From Dendrobium chrysotoxum (Eukaryota; Streptophyta; Magnoliopsida; Asparagales; Orchidaceae), in contig CM034304.1 in assembly GCA_019925795.1 (NCBI GenBank), positions 12,587,471-12,651,470 of the forward strand: a DNA stretch of 64,000 nt, read 5' to 3'. The notes under the pieces were generated by a model. The model did no database searches, was not told the origin of the DNA, and saw nothing but the letters and a program-made list of their open reading frames with translations. The position numbers and the translations under genes were made by a program. Shown here one piece after another: positions 47,201 to 53,393 of this stretch; position 1 is the stretch's first letter; each line of letters begins with the position of its first letter.

Positions 47201-50200
47201 GGCCCAAAGGGGGCCGGTCCTGTTTACCTACAGGAGGCGGACTGGGTCCGCCTCCTCTCCTATTACTGCCCAAACGGGTGGGTCCCACCCACTTAAGTAA
47301 TTTCAAAATTTCAAAGGAGGGGGCGGCTAGGGCTTTGGGAGGGAAATTAATTAGGAAAGCTTTTGTATAAAAGGGGGGAGAGGATTAGGGAGAGGTTATG
47401 TCATGTTTTGAGTGGAATTAGGGTTCTTGGAGGTGTGGGCTCTTTGTCTAGAGATTTTGGAGAGTTAATCTTCCTCTCGAATTGAAGATTATTGTATCTT
47501 GTCTAGTTTTTTAGCCATCATCTAGTGGAATACCATGTTTGGCTTGAGTTTCCTACAAGTTTCCTCTAAATTTCCACTGTTTTCTTACTGTTTTTGCTTA
47601 TTTCCTGCGATTGGCAGCTCTCTCGCTGCGTTTGGATCTCCGATTTGGACTAGGTTTGCTTGCGAACTCAAGTATTCCCTTCGGGTTACTTGCGAACTCA
47701 AGTATTTCCTATCAGGATGTATATCGCATTTTGATAGATGGGTTTGGTTTTGATTAGTAGGCTTTAATTAGTATGGGAGTTGGTTTGGGTATAGATTTTG
47801 TCAAGGCTTACATAATGGAAGGTCTAAATTTAATTAGTATAGGCTTAAATCCTTACATCCATTGGCAGACCAAATTTTTGATTTCTATTTATCAGTTTTG
47901 TGTTGACAAAAATTAGTTAGATTGGGACTTACATTCATTAGAAAGCCCGAGTTTTAAATCAAAAAATGAAAATTATTATTTTATTTGTGAGTTTGCCATA
48001 AGGATGGGCTAACTACTCAGAAATTAGAACCAACCACAATAGTGGGCATAGTTTAAAATTGTGTAATTAGAGGCGCGCCTCTGCTCAATTTCACCCCCAG
48101 GCGCCTTATTGCTTAAGCAATTATGGGACCAGGAGAGGCATACGCCTCATAGAGCCTAAGGAGCGCCTCAGAGGCGCAATTGCGCAATAACAGAGGAGGT
48201 GTACGCCTCAAGCAAACGGAGCCCACTCACTTAAGTGCCTAATCAAATACCCCATTCATTCCTCCCTAGCATCCCTCGGCCAACCCGAACCGCACGAATC
48301 CACAAAGCCCCGCACGACCCCGACCTAGCGTCCCTCGGCTGACCTTCCCTCCGCCTCTCCCGCCGGCGCCGCCTCACGCCCGTGAGCAGCACATGTCCGG
48401 CCGCCCTCTACGAAATCTCTACTACCGGTTTTAGGTTTTTTTTTTAAATTCAAAGTTTGATTTTTCAACTTATAGAAAATCTAGGGTTTAAAATTTTTTG
48501 AGATTTTTTGGTAGGAAACATGGTTAGGGGCAAGGAAAAGTCAAATACGTTATTGCGGAGGGACCCTTCTAGGAAGTACAGTGTACAAGTTGACATAGGC
48601 GGCAGCGAGAAGACATACGTGTGTTTGAAATGCAATTTTTGTGATAAAGTGGTGAAGGGAGGAGTTACCCGCATGAAGGAACATTTATCCGGCTCACATA
48701 AAAATGTAGCACCTTGTGTGAATGTGCCGGATAAGGTGAAGGAGGAAATTACTGCTTACATGAAGAAGAGTACCACGGCCAAACATTTACAACAGGAGCA
48801 ATTTGATGACAGGGTCGAACATGGTACTTACTACGGGAGCAAGAGTGGAAAGGACTCTTCTTCCACTATACACAGTAGAAGTGCTCGGGGTCCTATGGAC
48901 CAATATATGATTAATCCAGGAGAGGATAGAGGAAAAGCACAAATGATGCCTGCGAATGGTACCAGAGAGGGTCGACGACAGGTGTGCATGGATATTGGCA
49001 GATTCTTTTTTGAGAATGTCATTCCATTTAATGTAGCGACATCGTCGGCCTACTTCAATATGTTGCGATCTGTAGGATTGTATGGGCGAGGGTTGAAGGC
49101 ACCTTCCATGTACAAGTTGTGGACATGGATTTTGAAGGAGGAGCTGCAGAACACAGAGCGGCCTATTGATGAGATTAAAAGGACATGGAGTTAGATAGAT
49201 GTTACCATTATGTCAGATGGATGGTCTGACATCTTATTTGTACTTTGGGAGTTCTGATAGACTTCAATTTGCAGCTTTGTACTTTGAATTATACTATGAG
49301 AAGCATATATTGCATCTATTTTATTGTTTTCCACTAAATTCACTTCTCATTTAGATGTTTTTTATTGTATCATAAACTCTTACTGTTATTTACCTGCTAG
49401 AATATTTAAATTCGCATTTATGCAATTCTTCGTCTGTGAGGCTTACGCCTCACACCGCCTCGAGACTTACGTCTCGCCTCACAGATGAAAAACGCCTCGA
49501 GGCTTATTTATGTAATTTTAAACCTTGATAGTGAGTCTTACATTATTGCCCTATAGACAAGGCAACCCAATTAATTAAAATTGATTTTGATTTCAATGTA
49601 ACACATGGTTTAGTTATAACACGAGTTGCCCAAAAGGATGGTGCTAAGAACTTTGTTATTAGAATCAATCTCAATAGTGAGTCTTACAACTTTGTTATTA
49701 GAATTTTAATATGCATGTCAAGATAATGGCTCACCAAGACTCTTGGATCAATTAGGAGATGGCTAAGTTGGTCCTTAGTCTATCAAACTAATCAAAGAGT
49801 AGACATTACGTGCATTTCAGTTAGGATCCTATGGGAATTATGATAATTTGATTTTTGAGATAGCATTTTGGTAATTTAGTATCCTCAAGAAGAGTCTATA
49901 GTTCAGCTTGGGTCATCCCAAGGATCCATCAAAACCACTGGTCTAAATTAAATTCATTTGAAATTTCATAGTACACTTGTACGTGTTCTAACACATCAGG
50001 ATAATTCATTGATTTGATAACATTGCCATTGATGTTTGTGCATCATTTAAAGATACTAGGCATGCTTATGATGCATCTTTGTCCCTTGACCATTTTTCAA
50101 ATTGTTTGGAACTGCAACATGATTTCTTATCAATTTGAAGTACTCAAGGTATTGCATAAAGTTTGTTTTATCTCATATTCTTTGGCATATGGTTAGTTTA

Positions 50201-51701
50201 TTATACTTTGATATATACATAAGATATAACTTTAAAAAGTTCTTAACATTTTTTTTCATTTCATTATCGTGATTGGGGTTAAAGTTGCTTCTCAAAGAAA
50301 AAGCAACATAAAAGATACAAACCAGGGTTCAACAAAGTTGGATATGTATTGCCCCATCAAAATATTTTATAGCAAGGAGCTATTCTATAATTAGATTGTT
50401 TTTTATCAACGTCTAACCTATAGTAATAAAAAAAAAGATAGGTGATTGTTTACTCTTGACTCAATCTACTAAAAGAGGCCTTTTTCCTTTTAATGATTGG
50501 TAGCTAGTCATCTTATCTACAGATTGAGATGCATTTTTAGCTTGTAGTTTAAGATAGAAACTATGACCAAGAACTTTGGTAACGATAACCACCACTTGTT
50601 TCTAACTGAAAGCAATAGCATATATATATATATATTACATGAGGCAACTCACAATGAATGCAACCCAAATGCTGCATGAAGACCTATCATAAAAGATCTC
50701 AATATTGAAAGGATGAGCAATTTAAGCGAAGCGACCAATATGGTCAGGGATGAAGTCAAGTGAACATAATAAACCAATTATAACCAACTTTAAATCAAAA
50801 GAATCAATATTCTTTATTAGATATGTTCCTAGAATAACTGTATGTGAAGGATAGTTAACATTGTTATAACCACAATCCGTACGATTTGAAGTGTATCTCT
50901 TAACAATAAAGTAATGACACCTAATCACGTGGTTAAAATTTTACCAGCCATTACAAGAGGAATAAAGCTTAGAAGAATCTTATTGAACAAACAACCACAA
51001 TAACACAATTAAGAAGTAGCAAGAACCTCTGAAAGATTGGCGGTGGTTATAATATCAAAATCTTTAGGAACCCTCCTCATGATGAGGTCCCGAACACAGC
51101 CTCCGACCAAGTACACATCATACCCTGCAACCATATTAAAAATATTCTAACTTAAACTAATACATGCCACGTAGGAATTAAAACTTACATCTTAATCGCA
51201 AAGAAAATTAATTCAATTAATCCACATCCATAGGAAAAGCTAGATTGTCTATTAAATTAGGACCAACCTCTCCTCCTTAGCTCACTTAGAACAGACCTTG
51301 TCTGCTTTGATATCATTGAGTTTTTAATTCCAAGTTCATTTGAACTCATCTTCTTCCAAAGCGACCTGATGCCCTCGACCCCTTTCAGTCCAGAGAAAGG
51401 CACTTCAGAAAATCGTAGAAAAGGGACCGTAAGAAACGAAAGGAAAAGAACGTCTGCACAGACCATTAGAAGGAGAGTTAGAAGGCGGTGAGGACGCTTG
51501 ATCTCGATGCCGATTGCCGGCGAGGAAGTCAGACTTAGCTATCGCCTCATGGGCAGCGAAGGAGCTCCTATGGCGAGGACACAAGGTACGAGGTGGGCAG
51601 AGAGTGAAAGAAGTCTTGGAGACGGCTCCAATGCCCGGCAACGCCATTTGAATAACGAAGAAAGCCCGTTGGTCGGCGGCGTAGCCGGGAATGGACTTCA
51701 A
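18691..51701 (-). CDS. tRNA nucleotidyltransferase / poly(A) polymerase family protein (12-exon gene)
   Basis: Known family role: a class II nucleotidyltransferase that adds CCA to tRNA 3' ends or adenylates RNA. Minus strand, 12 exons: 51268-51466, 51027-51124, 42765-42848, 42441-42574, 42176-42248, 42034-42079, 41819-41928, 41611-41718, 41441-41500, 29298-29359, 19294-19609, 18691-18930. All introns are GT-AG, and all phases join to 1530 bp, 509 residues plus stop. Seen: head motif YLVGGCVRDL with the D-F-D catalytic pair (exon 2), GRDFTING (exon 4-5 junction), EDCARILRAIRIAARLGF (exon 6-7 junction), then helical neck and body (NMLL, LLAPDRPC, VAILAFHEAL, AVHNGGDLL) and a conserved plant C-terminus (FVPKQGSKI, ARVVFDTVYP). 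Introns 2, 9 and 10 are 8.2, 12.1 and 9.7 kb and full of transposons. The start is uncertain (see exon 1). Whether it makes CCA or poly(A) cannot be told from this; the organelle or nuclear location is also open. Confidence 0.93.
19294..19609 (-). CDS. Exon 11 of the nucleotidyltransferase gene
   Basis: 316 bp between acceptor AACAG and donor GTGAGT. Its first base completes the Trp codon begun in exon 10. Encodes VAILAFHEALACVPRDPLVV through AQYPQAPMSNL, the C-terminal RNA-binding part of the family. The open frame upstream of 19609 is intron. Confidence 0.94.
20992..23484. repeat. Three-unit tandem array, ~828-bp unit
   Basis: The word ctcctcaatttggcaactgctccgcc recurs at 21034, 21861 and 22691 (periods 827 and 830). 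Each unit has a GC-richer half with many gctgc/gcggc words and an AT-rich half that ends tcctaatgaaattaggataccataaaaaattctagaactttt. Units are highly similar, with small indels. The array lies in intron 10 of the nucleotidyltransferase gene. No protein or LTR structure was recognised in the unit. Confidence 0.92.
23571..23619 (+). mobile_element. Ultra-truncated RTE LINE tail
   Basis: The piece ggggtaaaagcttgatg followed by (ttg)n corresponds to the extreme 3' end of the LINEs in this window (gggataaaggcttgatg plus ttg repeats). It is flanked by TTGAAATTT on both sides (23571-23579 and about 23610-23618), which looks like a target duplication. Only some 30 bp of LINE remain. Confidence 0.55.
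25101..25765. mobile_element. MITE-like element with GC-rich interior
   Basis: Ends are AGGGGTGTCAA on the left and, inverted, AGGGGTCAA on the right, followed inward on both sides by many gacccg/cgggtc words that can pair. The inside (about 25300-25640) is GC-rich and unlike its surroundings, perhaps captured host sequence. No clear target duplication was found, so the superfamily is undecided. Confidence 0.6.
26400..26840 (-). pseudogene. Ty3-type gag relic
   Basis: On the minus strand the sequence encodes QKDGESLRDYITRFSKASKE followed by a phrase resembling the LRPSSFKF part of plant retrotransposon gag proteins. Heavily broken and only a few dozen residues are recognisable. Lies in intron 10. 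Confidence 0.5.
27700..27892. mobile_element. Small MITE with 9-bp target duplication
   Basis: Terminal inverted repeats: left gggaaaatgaccaaaatgg with tcc, right inverted agaaaatgatcaaaatgg with tcc. Flanked by TAAAGAACA (27691-27699) and TAAAGAAAA (27893-27901), 8 of 9 matching. A 9-bp duplication suggests a Mutator-like origin (inference). Confidence 0.6.
28071..28885. mobile_element. Foldback MITE, ~46-bp inverted ends
   Basis: The left end GGGGTGATTTGATTG and the inverted right end GGGGCTATTTGGTTG continue as inverted repeats for 46 bp, 38 matching (shared AAAAAGGAATGCA, GTAAAA). TA lies outside both ends. The interior has two GC-rich blocks (28210-28370 and 28655-28735), which are roughly inverted to each other, and an extra internal right-end-like copy near 28550-28572 (gcaggcaaccaaataaccc), so it may be compound. 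The ends resemble Tourist/Harbinger ends. Confidence 0.7.
29298..29359 (-). CDS. Exon 10 of the nucleotidyltransferase gene
   Basis: 62 bp between acceptor TTGCTTAG and donor GTGAGT. Encodes ALLSNLDSLLAPDRPCQDSL and the first two bases of Trp, which exon 11 completes. It stands alone between introns of 9.7 and 12.1 kb. Confidence 0.92.
29852..30610. repeat. Intronic segmental duplication, copy 1
   Basis: Matches 30648-30978 plus 34131-34625 in the same order (shared gatgataacaaaa, ttctagcaaataat, gattgggggacactacacaatc, catttgcttccaagga). Copy 1 has no LINE and so represents the empty site. Confidence 0.87.
31259..32302 (-). pseudogene. LINE reverse transcriptase (main part)
   Basis: 347 residues open. 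It shows SVLIPIFKNKGDAQDCVNYR, NQFGFMPGRSTMEAIHLLRG, MIFIDLEKAYDKVPREMLRR, SVGLHQGSALTPYLFALVMD and the catalytic MLFADDILLVDKTREG with F-A-D-D intact. This is followed by the RTE C-terminal domain (KTEYMECNF, FRYLGSIVQGDGEIDGDI, RPAMLYGAECWPLKEKH). An in-frame break separates it from 32306-32698, so the enzyme is not complete. Confidence 0.92.
32306..32698 (-). pseudogene. LINE region before the RT palm
   Basis: 130 residues: RWMRYFAKHFNEEYENK, then KTEVREALKKMKGEKAVGPD and DIPIEVWKCLGDEGISWLTK, the conserved K-A-x-G-P-D-x-I-P entry to RTE reverse transcriptases. A stop between 32302 and 32306 parts it from the palm. Confidence 0.9.
32810..33475 (-). pseudogene. LINE apurinic-type endonuclease, central and C-terminal part
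   Basis: 221 residues. FIRGDLNGHVGREV carries the G-D-x-N active-site motif. YSTTQIDYFFIRKLDRLDC and STQHRL-like SENLCTQHRLLVLDLKI carry the Q-I-D-Y and terminal His motifs (here QHRL). The N-terminal endonuclease part (TWNIGSFAGKLMELIDIIIH, about 33752-33952) lies in another frame upstream. Confidence 0.88.
34351..34473. mobile_element. 123-bp MITE-like insert seen by comparison
   Basis: Absent from duplication copy 1 and flanked here by GAAAG (34346-34350 and 34474-34478). The ends are imperfectly inverted (ggcttcgtttagga versus ggtctttgtttgaga). Probably a small hAT- or Mutator-type MITE. Confidence 0.6.
34648..34676 (+). repeat. Poly-C/poly-A homopolymer junction
   Basis: A run of about 19 C followed by about 13 A. 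Such runs are unstable and prone to sequencing error, so the length should not be trusted. Confidence 0.75.
34700..35760. repeat. Cluster of small local duplications
   Basis: Several two-copy repeats follow one another: attaataatagtggaaatgtgattcag (34721-34788), accatacaaccaaagctatga (34829-34872), a ~130-bp pair at about 34900 and 35025 (ggcaacgtcatattggcataagaa), a ~110-bp pair at 35158 and 35242 (gataaacaattgttgt), and a ~265-bp pair at 35330 and 35600 (aatggtagatatcagctt). No gene seen. Confidence 0.7.
36111..36278 (-). pseudogene. Possible host-gene fragment, unrecognised
   Basis: An open stretch without start, between two stops, reads ALRELTRKEAECLTKGRKKA then TVMLEGYIKDGEFFPTSFDG and EPRVCRVKSLD. 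Composition looks like real protein and unlike the LINE frames nearby. I do not recognise the family. A second open piece on the same strand at 35780-35965 (GCGKSCWDAKLFTTQLKDN) may belong to the same inserted gene copy. Low confidence. Confidence 0.3.
36387..37635 (+). mobile_element. 5'-truncated RTE LINE with 13-bp target duplication
   Basis: The body 36400-37622 corresponds to the 3' part of the full-length LINE, from within the RT to the GGCTTGATGTTGTT end. ATGTAGGAAAGAT (36387-36399) and ATGTGGGAAAGAT (37623-37635) flank it with one mismatch. Antisense to the host gene, in intron 9. RT frames at 36413-36691, 36661-37107 and 37108-37497 are broken but keep MLFADDILLVDKTREG. Confidence 0.9.
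37933..38229. mobile_element. Foldback MITE in a TA microsatellite
   Basis: Ends ATTTCAAAATA on the left and, inverted, ATTTCAAAATA on the right. Internal segments such as acaaaattgatcc are repeated in inverted form (ggatcaattttgt-like), so the whole can fold. (TA)n tracts lie on both sides, consistent with insertion into or next to TA repeats. Confidence 0.55.
38840..39421 (+). pseudogene. LINE endonuclease fragment
   Basis: 193 residues: IFIGGDLKGHVDREVEDFKS, where the catalytic GDLNGH motif reads GDLKGH, then YSTTKIDYFLVRKIDRLEC and SSENLCTQHRLLVLDFKM. Ends at the internal deletion. Confidence 0.87.
39588..40772 (+). pseudogene. LINE reverse transcriptase fragments
   Basis: Broken frames 39588-39905, 39909-40175, 40066-40551 and 40587-40772. 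The catalytic box reads ILFADNVLLVDKTKEG, so F-A-D-D has become F-A-D-N. A short duplication of actaaagagggagtt near 40144-40203 adds a frameshift. Confidence 0.87.
41441..41500 (-). CDS. Exon 9 of the nucleotidyltransferase gene
   Basis: 60 bp, acceptor CACCTAG and donor GTAAAT. Encodes AAYFVSQGFRRRDGGTNMLL, phase 0 on both sides. Confidence 0.92.
41611..41718 (-). CDS. Exon 8 of the nucleotidyltransferase gene
   Basis: 108 bp, acceptor ACCACAG, donor GTTTTT. Encodes GRILMEMNYMLAYGSAEASM then RLLWKFGLLELLLPIQ, the neck/body region following the RNA-binding helix. Confidence 0.93.
41819..41928 (-). CDS. Exon 7 of the nucleotidyltransferase gene
   Basis: 110 bp, acceptor TTTGCAG, donor GTGCAT. 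Encodes RILRAIRIAARLGFRFNRE then TAQCIKDLATLLIRLDK. With exon 6 it forms the E-D-x-x-R-x-x-R nucleotide-recognition motif of class II nucleotidyltransferases. Confidence 0.95.
42034..42079 (-). CDS. Exon 6 of the nucleotidyltransferase gene
   Basis: 46 bp, acceptor CTTAAG, donor GTTAAG. Encodes VRTVIPAQTSFQEDC plus one base. Confidence 0.92.
42176..42248 (-). CDS. Exon 5 of the nucleotidyltransferase gene
   Basis: 73 bp, acceptor GCTCAG, donor GTGTGC. Encodes LMFDPYTRLVYDYLGGMEDI then KKAK, the D-x-x-G-G-x-x-D region of the head. Confidence 0.93.
42441..42574 (-). CDS. Exon 4 of the nucleotidyltransferase gene
   Basis: 134 bp, acceptor GATGCAG, donor GTTACT. Encodes VSSFSTSRKNSSNYVRYISR, RPPDCDENDCVRWRNCLGRD and FTIN, ending in the RDFTIN motif. 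Confidence 0.94.
42765..42848 (-). CDS. Exon 3 of the nucleotidyltransferase gene
   Basis: 84 bp, acceptor GGTGCAG, donor GTTTGT. Encodes VKKAFSRCDIVGKRFPICHV then HINDYIVE, the second half of the catalytic head with the strand that carries the third carboxylate (IVE). Confidence 0.93.
43100..44915 (+). mobile_element. Probable solo LTR (1816 bp) of a Ty3 element
   Basis: Starts TGTAAAATTC and ends GTGGGGTGTGACA, the latter typical of Ty3 Del/Tekay-type LTR ends. ACATG flanks it on both sides (43095-43099, 44916-44920). No PBS or internal region follows, so it is a solo LTR left by recombination. It carries a 55-bp repeat block. Lies in intron 2. Confidence 0.68.
44050..44214 (+). repeat. 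55-bp tandem repeat, three copies
   Basis: Units at 44050, 44105 and 44160 begin with (g)agctatgatatgaag and contain gatagaggcagtgcgacctc. A partial copy precedes them from about 44003. They lie within the solo LTR. Confidence 0.88.
45170..46220 (-). pseudogene. Ty1/copia pol relic (RT end and RNase H)
   Basis: On the minus strand: YCIFVGRNFVTRRTKKLASM then TRYSAEAECII, matching the copia RNase H signature (G-Y-C-x-F-V-G-N...S-S-A-E-A-E-Y). The preceding RT part is recognisable only in pieces. Many stops. Intron 2. Confidence 0.75.
46221..47156. other. Unassigned intronic stretch
   Basis: No domain, repeat or splice-linked exon recognised between the copia relic and the solo LTR. Confidence 0.5.
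47162..47714 (+). mobile_element. Solo LTR (553 bp) with target duplication GGATG
   Basis: Starts TGTTACGCCGG and ends CAAGTATTTCCTATCA. GGATG flanks it exactly (47157-47161 and 47715-47719). The 17-bp end equals the end of the first chromovirus LTR. A TATA box (tataaaag, 47366-47373) lies at the expected promoter position. Near the right end tgcgaactcaagtatt is duplicated in tandem. Intron 2, antisense to the host gene. Confidence 0.92.
48039..49535 (+). mobile_element. Internally deleted hAT element with 8-bp target duplication
   Basis: ATAGTGGG (48039-48046) and ATAGTGAG (49528-49535) flank the element 48047-49527. Terminal inverted repeats are catagtttaaaattgtg on the left and, inverted, caaggtttaaaattac on the right. 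Behind both ends lie many gaggcg/cgcctc words in both orientations, probable transposase-binding subterminal repeats. The inside keeps only the N-terminal half of the transposase. Intron 2. Confidence 0.9.
48508..49250 (+). pseudogene. hAT transposase N-terminal half (BED finger + DUF659 start)
   Basis: An open frame of 228 codons, 48508-49194. Residues about 35-70 hold a BED-type finger (YVCLKCNFCDKVV, then MKEHLSGSHKNVAPC; C-x2-C and H-x4-H spacing). After a Ser/Gln-rich linker, about residues 165-225 start the DUF659 domain (GRFFFENVIPFNVATSSAYF, GLKAPSMYKLWTWILKEEL). A TAG at 49192-49194 interrupts it, yet the same frame continues with IDVTIMSDGWSD, the conserved catalytic-core entry. The rest, with the dimerisation domain, is deleted. 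It could still give a short BED protein (inference). MVRGKEK at 48520 is an alternative start. Confidence 0.85.
49536..51026. other. Unassigned 5' part of intron 2
   Basis: AT-rich, with a short (TA)n at 50622-50634. No coding or repeat family recognised. Confidence 0.5.
51027..51124 (-). CDS. Exon 2 of the nucleotidyltransferase gene (catalytic motif)
   Basis: 98 bp, acceptor TTGCAG, donor GTTCTT. Completes Gly with exon 1, then YDVYLVGGCVRDLIMRRVPK and DFDIITTANLSE. This is the L-V-G-G-x-V-R-D and D-x-D metal-binding head motif, both Asp present. Confidence 0.96.
51268..51701 (-). CDS. Exon 1 of the nucleotidyltransferase gene, start uncertain
   Basis: Donor GTTGGT follows 51268. The frame that joins exon 2 reads WKKMSSNELGIKNSMISKQT then RSVLSELRRR, conserved in the family. 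Upstream it stays open to a stop near 51535, with its only Met at 51466 (MVCADVLFLSF). A different frame starts at 51701 or 51647 (MALPGIGAVSKTSF) and looks like an organelle transit peptide rich in Ser, Arg and few acids, but stops at 51405. Either the real start is 51466, or a frameshift or a small intron joins the two. A branchpoint-like CTAAC, a pyrimidine tract and TGTGCAG near 51448 would suit an acceptor. Confidence 0.75.
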
Positions 51702-51747
51702 TTAATAGCGGCGATAGGCCTCCAAAACCCTACGGGGGTGATAGGAT

Positions 51748-52729
51748 TTATGGGCTGTTTGGTGTTGGATTTGATTTAATGTAGTAGGATTTAGTAAATC
51801 TCGTAAATTTGGATTTAGTAAATTTTGAGGTTGTTAAATTTTGAAAATTATTTGGTATGATAAATGTTAAATCTGAGAAACTGTTTGATAACAGATTGTA
51901 GGATTTAAAATAGTTAGAGATTTAAATATGAAGAAATGATACAGAATAACATTAATATGTAATTATTAATGATAATATTAATTATCTCATTAATCATTTA
52001 AATATTAATTATCTCATTAATCACTTAAATATACTTAATTATTAATGATTTAAATATTAATTATCAAATTATCTATTTAGATATTATTTTAATACTAATT
52101 ATAATGATAATTATATAAGTAATTATTTAATTATTATCTAATTTTTTATTACAGACGCTAGGTTTCCTTCTCTATTTCGTCGTTGATGTTCGGCTTCATT
52201 CCTTCGCACGAATCCATTCTTCGGCTCCTTCGTGGTTGTTCGACTTCGCTCCTTCGACGACATTCCCTTTCTGTCCGATCGGAAGCAACGACGACAGCTC
52301 GCTCGCTGTGAAGGTACTTTCTCCCTTTCGTGCGCTTCTTAGGCCAAAACATCTCCTAAACTACTTCATCGCTAGTGTTCACCATCTCCAAAGTTCTATC
52401 GATCTCTCAAAACATCGCGTGAAGCTTCTCCAACTCCGACGTCGTGGTTATTGCTGCGGATCAGAAGTTGCGACGGGAGCTCGCCACTAAGGTAACGATA
52501 TTTCTCCCTTTCGCGCGCTTCTTCCGCTACATCCAACGTCGTAAATCCCGTAAATCCAACTCTATATGGGATTAGGATTTACGCGGATTTACGTGGATTT
52601 ACGTCGTAAATCCGTAAATCCTGGATTTGGATTTAGGCTGATTTAGACGATCTCCAAAAACCGTTTGGCTGGATTTACCATAAATCCTGCTTAAATCCAG
52701 GCACAAATCCGATACCAAACAGCCCCTTA
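51748..52729. mobile_element. PIF/Harbinger-type MITE upstream of the gene
   Basis: TTA flanks 51751-52726 on both sides. Ends are inverted: gggctgtttggtgttgg on the left and, reversed, gggctgtttggtatcgg on the right. The first ~190 bp and last ~140 bp are similar to the ends of the next element (52820-52990 and 57050-57206). The interior contains two similar ~50-bp pieces (52293-52342, 52470-52524: tttctccctttcg.gcgcttctt). It lacks a transposase. It begins about 50 bp from the ATG at 51701 and 104 bp from that at 51647, so it probably supplies or disturbs promoter sequence. Confidence 0.85.
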
Positions 52730-53393
52730 GGGAGTACGTTTTTATTGCTTCTTAAAATAAAATTTTAATACAAAAATTTTAATTCTATGATAAAAAGTTG
52801 TCACAAAAGAAGCCTTAATTTATTGGGATTTAGTAAATTTTGTAAATTTAGATTTAGCAAATTTTCAGGCTTTTAAATTCTGAAAACTATTTGGAATGAC
52901 AAATGTTAAATCCTGAGAAACTATTTGGCAACAAATTCTAGCATTTAAGACGGTTAGTGATTTAAATATGAAGAAATAATACTGAATTATATCAATACGT
53001 TTATTATAAATTTAAGACAACTCCGTACCACATTATAAATCTAACATGACCTCGTACAATAGAAATTAGTACATGCAGAAAGAGTACATGACACGATGAT
53101 AGACTAATATTTATTTAGACACCGATAGACTACTATATGATAGTACACTGCAATATGATGGAGAAGTTGATATATCTTGCAATGGAGAGTAACTTCCTCA
53201 TAACGATCGATTTTTTTGACAATATATCTGAAATCAGAAAATCATGAAATTACTACAAAATGTATTCAAAGTTGAAACATTGTAAATGCATAGATTAATG
53301 CTTACCTGAGCATTCCACAAATCTGATGTGATGTCATGCCTTATCGCTTCTCTCTAAATTATTTCTCCTATTGTCGTATGTAAGTTAGGATCC

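Noticed and set aside
51498..51779. Plus-strand gene over exon 1
   Set aside because: Antisense shadow of exon 1 running into the Harbinger MITE end.
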